NCBI RefSeq assembly: GCF_900089585.1
Contig: NZ_FLRH01000004.1
Location: forward strand, 179,001 to 243,000
Reading direction: 5' to 3'
DNA: 64,000 nucleotides
From: Micromonospora sediminicola
Lineage (GTDB): Bacteria; Actinomycetota; Actinomycetes; Mycobacteriales; Micromonosporaceae
In this document: piece after piece, positions 1-9,636 of the stretch
Position numbering within the stretch: the first letter of the stretch is position 1
Layout: every line of letters starts with the position of its first letter
Translations under genes and position numbers: made by a program
The notes under the pieces: model-generated
What the model was told of the DNA's origin: nothing
The model's input: the letters and a program-made list of their open reading frames with translations, nothing else
Databases searched by the model: none

Positions 1-149
1 GCCCACTCGCGCAACGGTTCGGTCCGACGAGCGGTCACCGCCACCCGATCCCCCACCTCGAGTGCGGCCTCGGCGAAGGCGATCCCGAACCCGCCCGGGC
101 CGCCGCCGGTGACGAACCAGGTCCTCGGCGGCCGGTCGCCGGCCGTCAC
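1..149 (-). CDS. Short-chain dehydrogenase/reductase, N-terminal part (runs off window)
   Basis: Only about the first 50 residues are in the window. They read as a Rossmann-fold N-terminus: a beta strand WFVTGGG followed by PGGFGIAFA, which fits the TGxxxGxG nucleotide-binding loop of the SDR superfamily, then VAVTARR, where the Arg residues at the end of the second strand suggest NADP(H) preference. The GTG start (149-147) overlaps the TGA stop of the SnoaL-like gene upstream in a GTGA arrangement, so the two are translationally coupled in one operon. Substrate cannot be told from this fragment. Confidence 0.75.
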   Translation of the reverse strand, partial: MTAGDRPPRTWFVTGGGPGGFGIAFAEAALEVGDRVAVTARRTEPLREW

Positions 150-514
150 GGCTCGATCACCAGGCGGGCGATCAGCCCGTCCCGGAGCGTGAACCGGAAG
201 TGCAGGTCGGCGACGCCGCCGGGGAAGTCGCCCTCCAGATGGTGGACCGCGTCGTAGTTCCGGTCGTCGACCCGGGCCGCCGCGACCAGCTCGGAGGTGT
301 ACGTGTACTCGCTCGACGAGTGGGACAGCCAGTCCCGGATCTGCCCGGGTCCCCGGTGGGTACGGCCCTCGTCGGTCACCGACGCGTCGGGGGTGAAGCG
401 TGCCACCGCCGCGTCGACGTCCCGGGCCTGATGCGCGACGAGGTACTGCGTGATCGTTTCGGGCAGGTCGTCCGGCGAGATCCGGCTCGCCCGGCTCCAG
501 TCGATTGCGTCCAT
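146..514 (-). CDS. SnoaL-like / NTF2-fold protein
   Basis: A 122-residue protein with the pattern of the SnoaL/NTF2-like alpha+beta barrel: an N-terminal helix with YLVAHQARDVDAAVARF, then DASVTDEGRTHRG, where the conserved core 'D..V.DEG...G...I..W' segment sits, and a closing strand region HFRFTLRDGLIARLVI. Such proteins serve as small cyclases, isomerases or ligand carriers; no catalytic identity can be assigned here. It is cotranscribed with the SDR gene by a 4-base overlap and is divergent from the MerR regulator that starts 78 bases away, so that regulator is a plausible controller of the pair. Confidence 0.75.
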   Translation of the reverse strand: MDAIDWSRASRISPDDLPETITQYLVAHQARDVDAAVARFTPDASVTDEGRTHRGPGQIRDWLSHSSSEYTYTSELVAAARVDDRNYDAVHHLEGDFPGGVADLHFRFTLRDGLIARLVIEP

Positions 515-554
515 GTGCCCACCGTGAGGTCTCTCGGCGGGAGAGGGTCAAGTC

Positions 555-592
555 CTCGACTCTCCCGCGTGGGGAAGGTGCAGAGTGAAGGC
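555..592 (+). promoter_or_regulatory. MerR-type promoter with long spacer, probably leaderless
   Basis: A -35-like CTCGAC (555-560) and a -10-like CAGAGT (581-586) are separated by 20 bp. The spacer holds an imperfect dyad TCTCCC-gcgt-GGGGAA. An over-long spacer carrying a dyad is the hallmark of MerR-family-controlled promoters. The ATG of the regulator follows the -10 by only 6 bases, so the transcript is probably leaderless and autoregulated. This is inference from layout. Confidence 0.5.
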
Positions 593-1405
593 ATGCGCAA
601 GGGCATGACGATCGGGGAGTTCGCGACGGTCACCCACCTGAGCGTGCGGACGTTGCGGCGCTACCACGAGGCCGGGCTGCTGGAGCCGGAGACCGTGGAC
701 CCCTTCACCGGCTACCGCTACTACTCTACGAACCAGGTACCGCCCGCGCAGGTGATCCACCGACTACGCGAGCTGGACGTGCCACTGGCCGAGGTCAAGG
801 CGATCCTCGCCACCGACGACCCCGCCCGGCGCACCGACCTGATCGCCGGGCACCTGCGTCGCCTGGAGGAGACGCTGGACCGCACCCGGGGGGCCGTCAC
901 CGCCCTGCGCAGGCTGCTGCGCCCCGACGATGACGATCTGCCGGTCGAGCTGCGCGCCGTCCCCGGGCTCACCGTCGCCGCCGTACGCGCGGACGTCGAG
1001 TTGGCGCGGGCCGGCGCCTGGTACGACGGCGCGATGGCGGAGCTGGACGCGGCGTACCCGGTGGGCGAGCGCACCGGACCACCCGGCGGCCAGTACGCCA
1101 ACGAGCTGTTCACCGACGGCGCCGGCGCCGTGACCGTCTACCGGCCGGTCCGCCGTCCCCGCCCGACCGGGCGGATCGAGGTCGTCGACCTGCCGGCGGC
1201 CGAGTTCGCCGTCGCCGTGCACTCCGGGCCGCACGACGACATCGACGTCACCTACGGGCGGCTCGGCGCCTGGGTGGTCGCCCACGCGCTGGTCGTCGAC
1301 GGGCCGATCCGCGAGACCTACCTGGTCGGGCCGCGCGACACCGACGTCCCCGCCGACTGGCGTACCGAGATCGGCTGGCCGGTCTTCCGCCTGACCCCCG
1401 CCTAG
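593..1405 (+). CDS. MerR-family regulator with GyrI-like effector domain
   Basis: 270 residues. The N-terminus TIGEFATVTHLSVRTLRRYH followed by EAGLLEP and YRYYS is a classic MerR winged helix-turn-helix. A coiled-coil dimerisation helix follows (about residues 75-110). The C-terminal half (about 120-270) has the alternating pattern of GyrI-like/AraC effector-binding domains that bind small hydrophobic or cationic molecules in BmrR/BltR-type activators. The start was chosen at 593 because it lies just after the -10 of a MerR-type promoter; ATG 605 is an alternative. The longer upstream frame has no domain. Likely controls itself and perhaps the divergent SnoaL/SDR pair. Confidence 0.85.
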   Translation: MRKGMTIGEFATVTHLSVRTLRRYHEAGLLEPETVDPFTGYRYYSTNQVPPAQVIHRLRELDVPLAEVKAILATDDPARRTDLIAGHLRRLEETLDRTRGAVTALRRLLRPDDDDLPVELRAVPGLTVAAVRADVELARAGAWYDGAMAELDAAYPVGERTGPPGGQYANELFTDGAGAVTVYRPVRRPRPTGRIEVVDLPAAEFAVAVHSGPHDDIDVTYGRLGAWVVAHALVVDGPIRETYLVGPRDTDVPADWRTEIGWPVFRLTPA

Positions 1406-1419
1406 GGGGCCCGGCGCCG

Positions 1420-1465
1420 GGCGGCGCGACGCGGGGGCGAGGTCCTCCGCCCGCGTCGCGCCGCC
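1420..1465. terminator. Bidirectional hairpin between convergent genes
   Basis: Two perfect 16-bp complementary arms (1420-1435 and 1450-1465) with a 14-base loop lie exactly between the 3' ends of the MerR gene and livM. There is no long U tract, as is usual in actinomycetes. Its position makes a two-way intrinsic terminator likely. Confidence 0.7.
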
Positions 1466-1478
1466 GGCGCGCGCCGGT

Positions 1479-2513
1479 CTAGCCGGACCGGCCCCGACGG
1501 GTCGCCGCCCGCCGCCGGGCCAGGTGGGCGACCGTGCCCCAGATGCCCCGGCGGAACAGCAGCACGACGAGCACGAAGATGCCGCCGGTGACCAGCCCGA
1601 TGGCCTCGAACCCGGAGAACGACAGCCAGTCCTCCAGGCGGACCACCAGGGCCGCGCCGAGCACCCCGCCCCACAGCGTGCCGATGCCGCCGAGCACCAC
1701 CACGATGACCGCCTTGCCGGAGGTCGTCCAGTGCAGCACGTCCAGCGACACGAACCGGTGGCCGACCGCGAAGAGCCCGCCGCCGAGCCCGGCCAGGAAG
1801 CCGGAGAGCACGAACGCGGTCAGCTTGTAGCGGTGCACCGGGTAGCCCAGCGCTCGGGCCCGGGCCGGGTTGTCCCGGATGCCGACCAGCACCCGGCCGA
1901 ACGGCGAGTGCACGATCCGCCAGGCGGCGAGCAGGCCGAGCAGCACGATCGGCAGGATCGCGTAGTAGAAGTAGTAGTCGTCGGTGAGGTCGGCGCCGAA
2001 GAACGCGCGCGGCACGCCCTGCAGGCCGTTCTCGCCCTGGGTGACCGAGCGCCACTCGTTGGCCACGTAGTAGACCATCTGCGCGAAGGCCAGCGTGACC
2101 ATGGCGAAGTAGATCCCGGTGCGCTTCACCGCCAGGTAGCCGATCGGCAGCGCGAGCAGCGCCGCGCCCAGCGCCCCGGCCAGCACCGCGGCCGGGAACG
2201 GCAGGCCGGCGTGGATCGCCACCAGCCCGGTCAGGTACGCCGAGGTGCCCCAGAACGCGGCGTGCCCGAAGGACATCAGCCCGGTGAAGCCGAGCAGCAG
2301 GTCCACCGAGACGGCGAAGAGCGCCCAGCACAGGATGTCCACCGCGACCGCCGGGTAGAGCCCGTTGGGCAGCCACAGCGCGACGAGCAGGCCGGCGGCG
2401 AGCAGCGCGTAGCGGACCCAGCCGGGCGCCCGCGCGACGGCGAGCAGTCCGGACGGTGGTGCGGGCCGCTTGGCGGACGTGGTGTCCGCGTCGGTGTCCA
2501 CAGCACTGGTCAT
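1479..2513 (-). CDS. livM: Branched-chain amino-acid-type ABC transporter permease LivM
   Basis: 344 residues with about ten hydrophobic segments. LLGFTGLMSFGHAAFWGTSAY and the later FAQMVYYVANEWRSVTQGENGL match the LivM family (BPD_transp_2), which pairs with LivH to form the membrane channel. The last part has VVVLGGIGTLWGGVLGA, the conserved EAA-like loop contacting the ATPases. ATG (2513) overlaps the TGA of livH as ATGA. The first 30 residues are a polar cytosolic extension rich in Thr, Asp and Pro. It is the last gene of the operon and ends at a strong hairpin. Confidence 0.93.
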   Translation of the reverse strand: MTSAVDTDADTTSAKRPAPPSGLLAVARAPGWVRYALLAAGLLVALWLPNGLYPAVAVDILCWALFAVSVDLLLGFTGLMSFGHAAFWGTSAYLTGLVAIHAGLPFPAAVLAGALGAALLALPIGYLAVKRTGIYFAMVTLAFAQMVYYVANEWRSVTQGENGLQGVPRAFFGADLTDDYYFYYAILPIVLLGLLAAWRIVHSPFGRVLVGIRDNPARARALGYPVHRYKLTAFVLSGFLAGLGGGLFAVGHRFVSLDVLHWTTSGKAVIVVVLGGIGTLWGGVLGAALVVRLEDWLSFSGFEAIGLVTGGIFVLVVLLFRRGIWGTVAHLARRRAATRRGRSG

Positions 2514-3391
2514 GCGGGAGCCTCCTCTCGGCCGAACAGGCCGGCCGGACGCCAGAGCAGCACGGCGGCCATCACCACGAACACGACGGTCTGCGACACG
2601 AGCGGGTAGTCGGACAGGTACGCCTCGCCCCACGCCTGGATCAGGCCGATGCCGAAGCCGGCGGCGACCGAGCCGAAGATCGAGCCGAGGCCGCCGATCA
2701 CCACCACCGCGAAGACCACGATGATCAGGTCGGCGCCCATCAGCGGGTTGACCGCCCGCATCGGGGCGGCGAGCACCCCGGCCAGCCCGGCCAGGGCGAT
2801 GCCGAAGCCGAACACCGGGGTGACCCACTTCCCCACGTCGATGCCGAACGCCCGGGTCAGCTCCGGCCGCTCGGTGGCGGCCCGGACCACCATGCCGATC
2901 CGGGTCCGCCCGAGCACCCACCACACCGCCACGCACAGCAGCACGGTGAAGCCGAGGATGAAGACCCGGTACGTCGGGAAGTCGAAGAGTCCGAAGTCGA
3001 CCGTCCCGCTCAGCTCGGCGGGCGTGGCGTACGGGCTGGACTGCACGCCGTACCGGGACTTGACCAGGTCCTGCAGGATCAGCGTCAGGCCGAAGGTGAG
3101 CAGGAAGTTGTAGAGCGGGTCGAGCCGGGTCAGCCGGTGGATCACCGCCCGCTCCAGCACCATGCCGAGCAGGCCCAGCGCCAGCGGCATGATCACCAAC
3201 GCGGCCCAGAACGGCACGCCGGCCTCGGCGAGCAGCACGTACGCCCCGAACGCGCCGAGCATGTAGAACGCGCCGTGGGCGAAGTTCACCACCCGGAGCA
3301 TGCCGAAGATGACCGCGAGCCCGAGGGCGAGCAGGGCGTAGAACGCCCCGCCCACCAGCCCGTTGAACGTGTTCTGCAGGAACCCTGACAT
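2510..3391 (-). CDS. livH: Branched-chain amino-acid-type ABC transporter permease LivH
   Basis: 293 residues, of the usual LivH length. The N-terminal NGLVGGAFYALLALGLAVIFGMLRVVNFAHGAFYMLGAF stretch is the family hallmark (read in parts: GLAVIFG, NFAHG). VIGGLGSIFGSVAAG near residue 235 is the ATPase-contacting loop. Multiple transmembrane helices throughout. It lies between the substrate-binding protein gene (10 bases upstream) and livM (4-base overlap). Substrates of this family include branched-chain amino acids, urea, amides and aromatic acids, so the name does not fix the ligand. Confidence 0.93.
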   Translation of the reverse strand: MSGFLQNTFNGLVGGAFYALLALGLAVIFGMLRVVNFAHGAFYMLGAFGAYVLLAEAGVPFWAALVIMPLALGLLGMVLERAVIHRLTRLDPLYNFLLTFGLTLILQDLVKSRYGVQSSPYATPAELSGTVDFGLFDFPTYRVFILGFTVLLCVAVWWVLGRTRIGMVVRAATERPELTRAFGIDVGKWVTPVFGFGIALAGLAGVLAAPMRAVNPLMGADLIIVVFAVVVIGGLGSIFGSVAAGFGIGLIQAWGEAYLSDYPLVSQTVVFVVMAAVLLWRPAGLFGREEAPA

Positions 3392-3401
3392 CAGACCGTC
3401 G

Positions 3402-4658
3402 TCACATCTTGCAGTCGGCCGACGGCGCGCGGAACGCCTCCGCCGCCGGGATGGTCTTGAGGATCTTCACGTAGTCCCACGGCTCCTTGACCTCGGCCTG
3501 CGGCTTCACCTGGGCCAGGTACGCGTCGTGCACGACCCGGTGGTCCTCCGCGCGGATCTTGCCGTTGCGCAGGAAGAGGTCGTTGACGTCCTTGCCCTCC
3601 AGCTCCTTGACCACGGCGTCCGCGTCGTCGGTGCCGGCGGCCTGCACCGCCTCCAGGTACTGCATGGCGGCGGAGTAGTTCGCCGCGTGGGCGAACGACG
3701 GACGGGTGCCGGTCTCGGACTGGAACCGGTCGGCCCACTCCCGGTTCTGCTGGTCGAAGTTCCAGTACCAGGCGTCGGTGTAGGTGGTGCCGGCCAGCGC
3801 GGCCGGGGTGAGCGAGTGGATGTCGGTGATGAACATCAGGCCGACGGCCAGCCCGACGCCCTTGTCCCGCAGCTTGAACTCGTTGTACTGCTTGACCACG
3901 TTGACCAGCTCCGCGCCGGCCTGCATGGTGCCGAGCACCTGCGGCTTCGGGTTCAGCGTCGGCGCCTTGAGCAGGAACGACGAGTAGTCGCCGCTGGTGT
4001 TCGGGAACGGGGCGCCGTCCTTGCCCACGACCTGCCCGCCGGCCGCGGTGATGGCGGCGGTGAAGCTCTTCTCCATGTCCTGCCCGAACGCGTAGTTCGG
4101 GTAGAGGATGTACCAGTTCTTGCCGACCTGCTCGGTGGTCACCGTGCCGGTGCCGTGGGCCAGCATGTACGTGTCGTACGCGTAGTGGAACGTGTACTTG
4201 TTGCAGCTCTTGCCGGTCAGGTCGGTGGTGGCGGCGCCGATGTTGAAGTAGAGCTTCTTCTTCTCCTTGGCCACGTCGGCGACCTTCAGGGCGGCCGAGG
4301 AGGTCGGCACGTCCAGGATGGCGTCGACGCCCTTGCGGTCGACCATCTCCTGGGCCTTGCTGTTGGCCACGTCCGGCTTGTTCTGGTGGTCCGCCGTCTC
4401 CACGGTGATGTCCTTGGTCACCGCGTCGTCGCCGTGCTTGGCCTTGAAGTCGGCTATGGCCATCTCCACGGCCTTGACCGAGTTGCGCCCGGACAGCTCC
4501 GAGTAGGCGCCCGACTGGTCGTTGAGCACGCCCAGCACGATCTTGTCACCGGTCAGCTTCGAGTCGCCCCCGGACTGCGGGCCACCGCCGCCGCAGCCGG
4601 CCACCAGCAGCGCCGCCGCCGAGGCGGCGGCCACACCCACGCTCCTACGCATGTTCAT
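3402..4658 (-). CDS. ABC transporter substrate-binding lipoprotein (LivK-like)
   Basis: 418 residues. The N-terminus has two Arg, a hydrophobic stretch and lipobox LVAGC with the acylated Cys at residue 22, so it is an exported, membrane-anchored receptor. The mature part is a type-I periplasmic-binding-protein fold (Peripla_BP_6): VLGVLNDQSGAYSELSG opens the first lobe and ILYPNYAFGQDM is typical of the hinge region. A good ribosome site AAGGGG precedes the ATG. Compared with amino-acid receptors it is closer in feel to receptors for aromatic or amide compounds, but the ligand is not determinable. The alcohol and aldehyde dehydrogenase genes just upstream make a catabolic substrate plausible. 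Confidence 0.9.
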   Translation of the reverse strand: MNMRRSVGVAAASAAALLVAGCGGGGPQSGGDSKLTGDKIVLGVLNDQSGAYSELSGRNSVKAVEMAIADFKAKHGDDAVTKDITVETADHQNKPDVANSKAQEMVDRKGVDAILDVPTSSAALKVADVAKEKKKLYFNIGAATTDLTGKSCNKYTFHYAYDTYMLAHGTGTVTTEQVGKNWYILYPNYAFGQDMEKSFTAAITAAGGQVVGKDGAPFPNTSGDYSSFLLKAPTLNPKPQVLGTMQAGAELVNVVKQYNEFKLRDKGVGLAVGLMFITDIHSLTPAALAGTTYTDAWYWNFDQQNREWADRFQSETGTRPSFAHAANYSAAMQYLEAVQAAGTDDADAVVKELEGKDVNDLFLRNGKIRAEDHRVVHDAYLAQVKPQAEVKEPWDYVKILKTIPAAEAFRAPSADCKM

Positions 4659-4700
4659 CCCCTTCGTACCGCGCGGTCCGCGCGGGTCAGCCGTCCAGAT

Positions 4701-5393
4701 TCAGATGCCGAGGTACGCCAGCAGCTCGCGTTCCCGCGAGCGCACCTCGGCGTTCTCCATCGCCTCCGCGATCCGTCCCTCGGCCAGCAGGTAGTGCCGG
4801 TCGGCGACGCCGGTGGCGAAGTGCAGGTTCTGTTCCACCAGCAGCACGGTCACGCCGTGCTTCTTGGCCTCCCGCAGCAGGTCACCGACCTGCTGCACGA
4901 GCAGCGGCGACAGCCCTTCGGTGGGCTCGTCGCAGAGCAGCAGCCGGGCGCCCATGCGCAGCACCCGGGCCAGCGCGAGCATCTGCTGCTCGCCGCCGGA
5001 GAGCATGGTCGCGGCCGAGTCGCGCCGGGCGTGCAGGGCGGGGAACGCCTCGTACACCCGCTCCAGCGGCCACGGGTCGGGACCGACCCGGGGCGGCAGG
5101 GTCAGGTTCTCGGTGACCGTGAGCGTGGCGTACGCGCCCCGGTCGTCGGGGACCCAGCCGAGCCCGGCCCGCGCCCGCCGGTACGCCGGCAGCCGGGAGA
5201 TGTCCCGGCCGTCGAGGTGCACCGCGCCGCGCTGGCCGGGGTGCAGCCCCATCACCGACCGCAGCAGCGTGGACTTGCCGGCGCCGTTTCGCCCGACCAG
5301 GGTGACCACCTCGCCGGCGGCCACCTCCAGACTCACCTCCCGCAGCACCTGGGCCTCGCCGTACCAGGCGGAGAGGTTCTCAATGCGCAGCAT
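4701..5393 (-). CDS. livF: ABC transporter ATPase LivF
   Basis: 230 residues, the normal LivF length. Walker A GRNGAGKST (around residue 34), signature LSGGEQQMLALARVL, Walker B LLLCDEPTEGLSPLLV and the switch His in VLLVEQNLHFA are all present. The start ATG overlaps the end of livG by 14 bases, showing tight coupling of the two ATPases. It energises the LivH/LivM channel. Confidence 0.93.
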   Translation of the reverse strand: MLRIENLSAWYGEAQVLREVSLEVAAGEVVTLVGRNGAGKSTLLRSVMGLHPGQRGAVHLDGRDISRLPAYRRARAGLGWVPDDRGAYATLTVTENLTLPPRVGPDPWPLERVYEAFPALHARRDSAATMLSGGEQQMLALARVLRMGARLLLCDEPTEGLSPLLVQQVGDLLREAKKHGVTVLLVEQNLHFATGVADRHYLLAEGRIAEAMENAEVRSRERELLAYLGI

Positions 5394-6141
5394 CCGCGGC
5401 TCCCAGGTAGGCGGTGATGACCCGCTCGTCGGCGCGGACCTGCTCGTACGGCCCCTCGACCAGCACCTTGCCGGCCTGCAGGACGGTGACCGTGTCGGCG
5501 AGCCGGCCCACCACGCTCATGTTGTGTTCCACCATGACCACGGTCCGTCCCGTGCGGACGGTGGCGATCAGGTCGACGGTGCGGTCGACGTCCTCCAGGC
5601 CCATCCCGGCCGTCGGCTCGTCCAGCAGCAGCACCTTCGGGTCGAGGGCGAGCGCGATGGCCAGCTCCAGGGCCCGCTTGCGCCCGTACGCGAGCGCCTC
5701 CGCCGGCGCCTCGGCGAGGTCGGCCAGGCCGACCATGGCCAGCAGCTCGTCGGCCCGGTCCCGGTAGCGGCGCATCAGCTTCGCCGACCGCCAGAACCGC
5801 CAGCCCAGCCCGCTGCGCGCCTGCAGGGCCAGCTCGACGTGCTCCCGCGCGCCGAGCTGCGGGAAGAGGCTGGTGATCTGGAACGACCGGGCCACCCCGA
5901 GGCGGGCCACCCGCTCGGGGGGCAGGCCGGTGACGTCCCGGCCGTCCAGCTCGATCCGCCCGCCGCTGGGCGGCAGGAAGCCGGTGAGCAGGTTGAACAG
6001 TGTGGTCTTGCCGGCGCCGTTCGGGCCGACGAGGGCATGCACGGTCTCCGGCGCCACGTCGAGGTCGACGCGATCGACGGCCCGGAAGCCCCGGAAGTCC
6101 CGGGTCAGCCCTCGGGCCGACAGGATCGCTTGCCCGGCCAT
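5380..6141 (-). CDS. livG: ABC transporter ATPase LivG
   Basis: 253 residues from the ATG at 6141, which follows a ribosome site GGAGGG; the frame stays open upstream but without any domain. Walker A GPNGAGKTT, a LivG-type Walker B VLLLDEPTAGMGLEDV and VVMVEHNMSVV are visible. The usual signature is degenerate here: the helix after ALAYGRKRALELAIAL holds the place of LSGGQ as AYGRKR, which is common in LivG. First gene of the transporter operon; a 280-base upstream gap holds its promoter. Confidence 0.92.
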   Translation of the reverse strand: MAGQAILSARGLTRDFRGFRAVDRVDLDVAPETVHALVGPNGAGKTTLFNLLTGFLPPSGGRIELDGRDVTGLPPERVARLGVARSFQITSLFPQLGAREHVELALQARSGLGWRFWRSAKLMRRYRDRADELLAMVGLADLAEAPAEALAYGRKRALELAIALALDPKVLLLDEPTAGMGLEDVDRTVDLIATVRTGRTVVMVEHNMSVVGRLADTVTVLQAGKVLVEGPYEQVRADERVITAYLGAADAAH

Positions 6142-6421
6142 CGCCTCACCCTCCGCAGGTCCGCACGCGACGGCCAGGTCGGTGACCGGGGTCACAGGGC
6201 CGTCGCGTGCAGGAAACCTACGGGGAGCCGAAGTGGTCGAGCCATGTCGATCCGCCACACATTCCCCCGGGGCGGCACGGGCTCGTCCTCCATAGGTGTC
6301 GGTCGCCCCCGACCGGGTCCGGTCCGATCGGGGGCCGTCGACATGTGGTGCGGCACCGTCACCGGCCGGCGGCGTACTCCGGCAGGTCGAGTCGATCCGC
6401 CATGCCGGCTGAGCGCCGGGA
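6142..6421. promoter_or_regulatory. Promoter region of the liv operon with repeats
   Basis: This 280-base gap separates the alcohol dehydrogenase stop from livG. It contains an exact 12-bp direct repeat GTCGATCCGCCA at 6246-6257 and 6391-6402, and a second, inverted relation between the CCGCCACACAT region (6252-6262) and an ATGTGGTGCGG stretch near 6343. Such paired sites suggest an operator for a regulator not encoded next to it. No small gene is convincing here. Confidence 0.35.
6306..6334 (-). terminator. Hairpin downstream of the alcohol dehydrogenase gene
   Basis: Arms 6306-6316 and 6324-6334 pair over 11 bp with one G-U type mismatch and a 7-base loop. It lies about 90 bases past the stop of the alcohol dehydrogenase gene and before livG, so it may separate the two minus-strand operons. 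Confidence 0.4.
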
Positions 6422-7494
6422 TCAGTCCGGGAAGGTGACCACCCAGCGGGCGCCCTCGCCACGGGCCAGCCGGTCCAGCGCCTCGGGCGCCTCCGCCAGC
6501 GACACCGTGCCACTGACCAGGGGCGCCAGGTCGAGGTCGCCGGCGGCGAGCGCGGCGGCCAGCTCCGGCACCTCGCGGTCCGGATCGGTCGAGCCGTAGA
6601 CCGAGGAGCGCAGCGTCCGCGCCGAGTGGAAGATGTCCAGGGCGGACAGGCTGAGCAGGTCGTCCTTGGCGCCCATGCCGACCACGGTCACCGCTCCCCC
6701 GCGCCGGGTGGCGCGCCAGGCGGCCCGGATGGTGGCGGACCGGCCGACGCACTCGAAGGCGTGGTCCACCCCGCGCCCGTCGGTACGCGCGCGGACCTCC
6801 CTGCCGAGCGTGTCGTCGGAGCGCAGGAAGTCGGTGGCGCCGGCGGCCAGGGCCAGCTCCCGCTTGGCCTCGACCACGTCGACCGCGAGGATCGGTGACG
6901 CGCCGGCGCGGCGGGCCGCGGTGAGCACGGCCAGGCCGACCCCGCCCAGCCCGATCACCGCCACCGACTCGCCGGCGCCCACGCGGGCGGTGTTGCGGAC
7001 CGCGCCGACGCCGGTGAGCACCGCGCAGCCCAGCAGCGCCGCCTGCGCCGGCGGCAGGCCGGCCGGCACCGGCACGGCCGCCCGCTCCGGCACCACCACC
7101 TCCTCGGCGAGCGCGCCGAGCCCGAGCGTGACCTGCACCGACTCCCCGGCGGCCGTCTCCCCGCGCGCGACCGAGGGGGCGGTGTTCGCGGCACAGAGCC
7201 AGGGCTCGCCGTGCCGGCAGTGCCAGCAGTCGCGGCAGGCGGGCGCCCAGTTCAGTACCACCGGCGTGCCGACCGCCAGCCGGGTCGCCGGACCCGCCTC
7301 GGCCACCACACCGGTCGCCTCGTGCCCCAGCACCAGCGGGTACGCCGGCGCCAGCGTGCCGTTCACCATGGCCAGGTCGGAGTGGCAGAGGCCGGCGGCG
7401 CGGATGCGGACCCGCAGCTCCCCCGGGCCGGGCGCGGGCAGGCGCACCTCCTCGACCGTCGGGGTCTCGCCCCGGCCACGCACGACCAGCGCCC

Positions 7495-7498
<4 letters not shown>
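6422..7498 (-). CDS. Zinc-dependent alcohol dehydrogenase (MDR family)
   Basis: 358 residues. AGLCHSDL holds the catalytic zinc Cys and GHEATGVV the zinc His/Glu. The structural zinc loop is complete: four Cys in CRDCWHCRHGEPWLC. The Rossmann fingerprint GLGGVGLAVL and the acidic VDVVEAK after strand two point to NAD(H). The overall pattern is that of class-III-like or aryl-alcohol dehydrogenases. ATG overlaps the stop of the aldehyde dehydrogenase gene as ATGA. Together they would oxidise an alcohol via its aldehyde to an acid. The native substrate is unknown. Confidence 0.9.
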
Positions 7499-8937
<1,439 letters not shown>

Positions 8938-8957
8938 GGCGTCCCTTCGGGGGCGGG

Positions 8958-8976
8958 AAACTAGCAGTGGGAGTTT
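8958..8976 (-). promoter_or_regulatory. Probable TetR operator in the aldehyde dehydrogenase promoter
   Basis: On the minus strand the site reads AAACT-N9-AGTTT with middle CCCACTGCT. A near copy with identical arm spacing lies at 11146-11164 upstream of the acyl-CoA dehydrogenase: 16 of 19 bases match. TAGTTT at its 3' end could double as a -10 box, so repressor binding would block RNA polymerase. The site lies in the 44-base gap between tetR and the aldehyde dehydrogenase gene. Confidence 0.6.
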
Positions 8977-8981
8977 TGACG

Positions 8982-9635
8982 CTACCCCGGACCGCTGCCG
9001 CGTTCCACCGGGGCCACCGTCCGGGCGTACTCGTCCGCGAGGCCGTGCAGCAACGCGTCCAGGCCGAGGGTGAAGGCACCCTCGTCGACGCTGCGCTGGT
9101 GGCCGCGCAGCCGGTGCGCCTGCGTGAGGTGCGGGTGCGCCGCGTACAACTCCGGGTCCTCCACGAACCCCCGCGCGAACGAGCCGAGCGCCGACCCGGC
9201 CACGAAGTAGCGCAGCGCGGCGCCGATGTGGGTGGCCCGGGCCGGCGGCCAGCCCGCCCGGACCAGCGCGCCGTAGACAGCGTCGGCCATGGCCAGCGCG
9301 GCCGGCCGGCGGCCCGGCCCCTGCGCCAGGTAGGGGACGATGTTCGGGTGCGCGGCCAGCGCCGCACGGTAGGACCGGGCCCAGCGGCGCAGCGCCTCGA
9401 CCCAGTCGTACCGGTCGAAGACGCTCACGTCGACCGTGCCGGTGACGCTGTCCGCCACGGCGTCGAGGATCTCGTCCTTCGTGGCGAAGTGGTTGTAGAG
9501 CGAGGGGCCCTGCACACCGAGCGCGGCGGCCAGCCGGCGGGTGGAGAGCGCGCCGAGACCGTCGGCGTCGATGAGCACGAGCGCGGTCTCGACGATCCGG
9601 TCCCGGTTGAGCAGGGCCTGGCGGGGGCGGGGCAT
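8982..9635 (-). CDS. TetR-family transcriptional regulator
   Basis: 217 residues from the ATG at 9635. The HTH RDRIVETALVLIDADGLGALSTRRLAAALGVQGPSLYNHF (in parts: STRRLAAALGV, PSLYNHF) is typical. The C-terminal ligand domain has the TetR_C tetracycline-repressor-like pattern YDWVEALRRWARSYR. It starts one base after the stop of the repeat protein gene, so both are on one message, and precedes the aldehyde dehydrogenase gene. Two matching inverted repeats, in front of aldehyde dehydrogenase and acyl-CoA dehydrogenase, are its best candidate targets. An inducer related to an aldehyde, alcohol or acyl-CoA is likely. Confidence 0.9.
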   Translation of the reverse strand: MPRPRQALLNRDRIVETALVLIDADGLGALSTRRLAAALGVQGPSLYNHFATKDEILDAVADSVTGTVDVSVFDRYDWVEALRRWARSYRAALAAHPNIVPYLAQGPGRRPAALAMADAVYGALVRAGWPPARATHIGAALRYFVAGSALGSFARGFVEDPELYAAHPHLTQAHRLRGHQRSVDEGAFTLGLDALLHGLADEYARTVAPVERGSGPG

Positions 9636-9636
9636 G

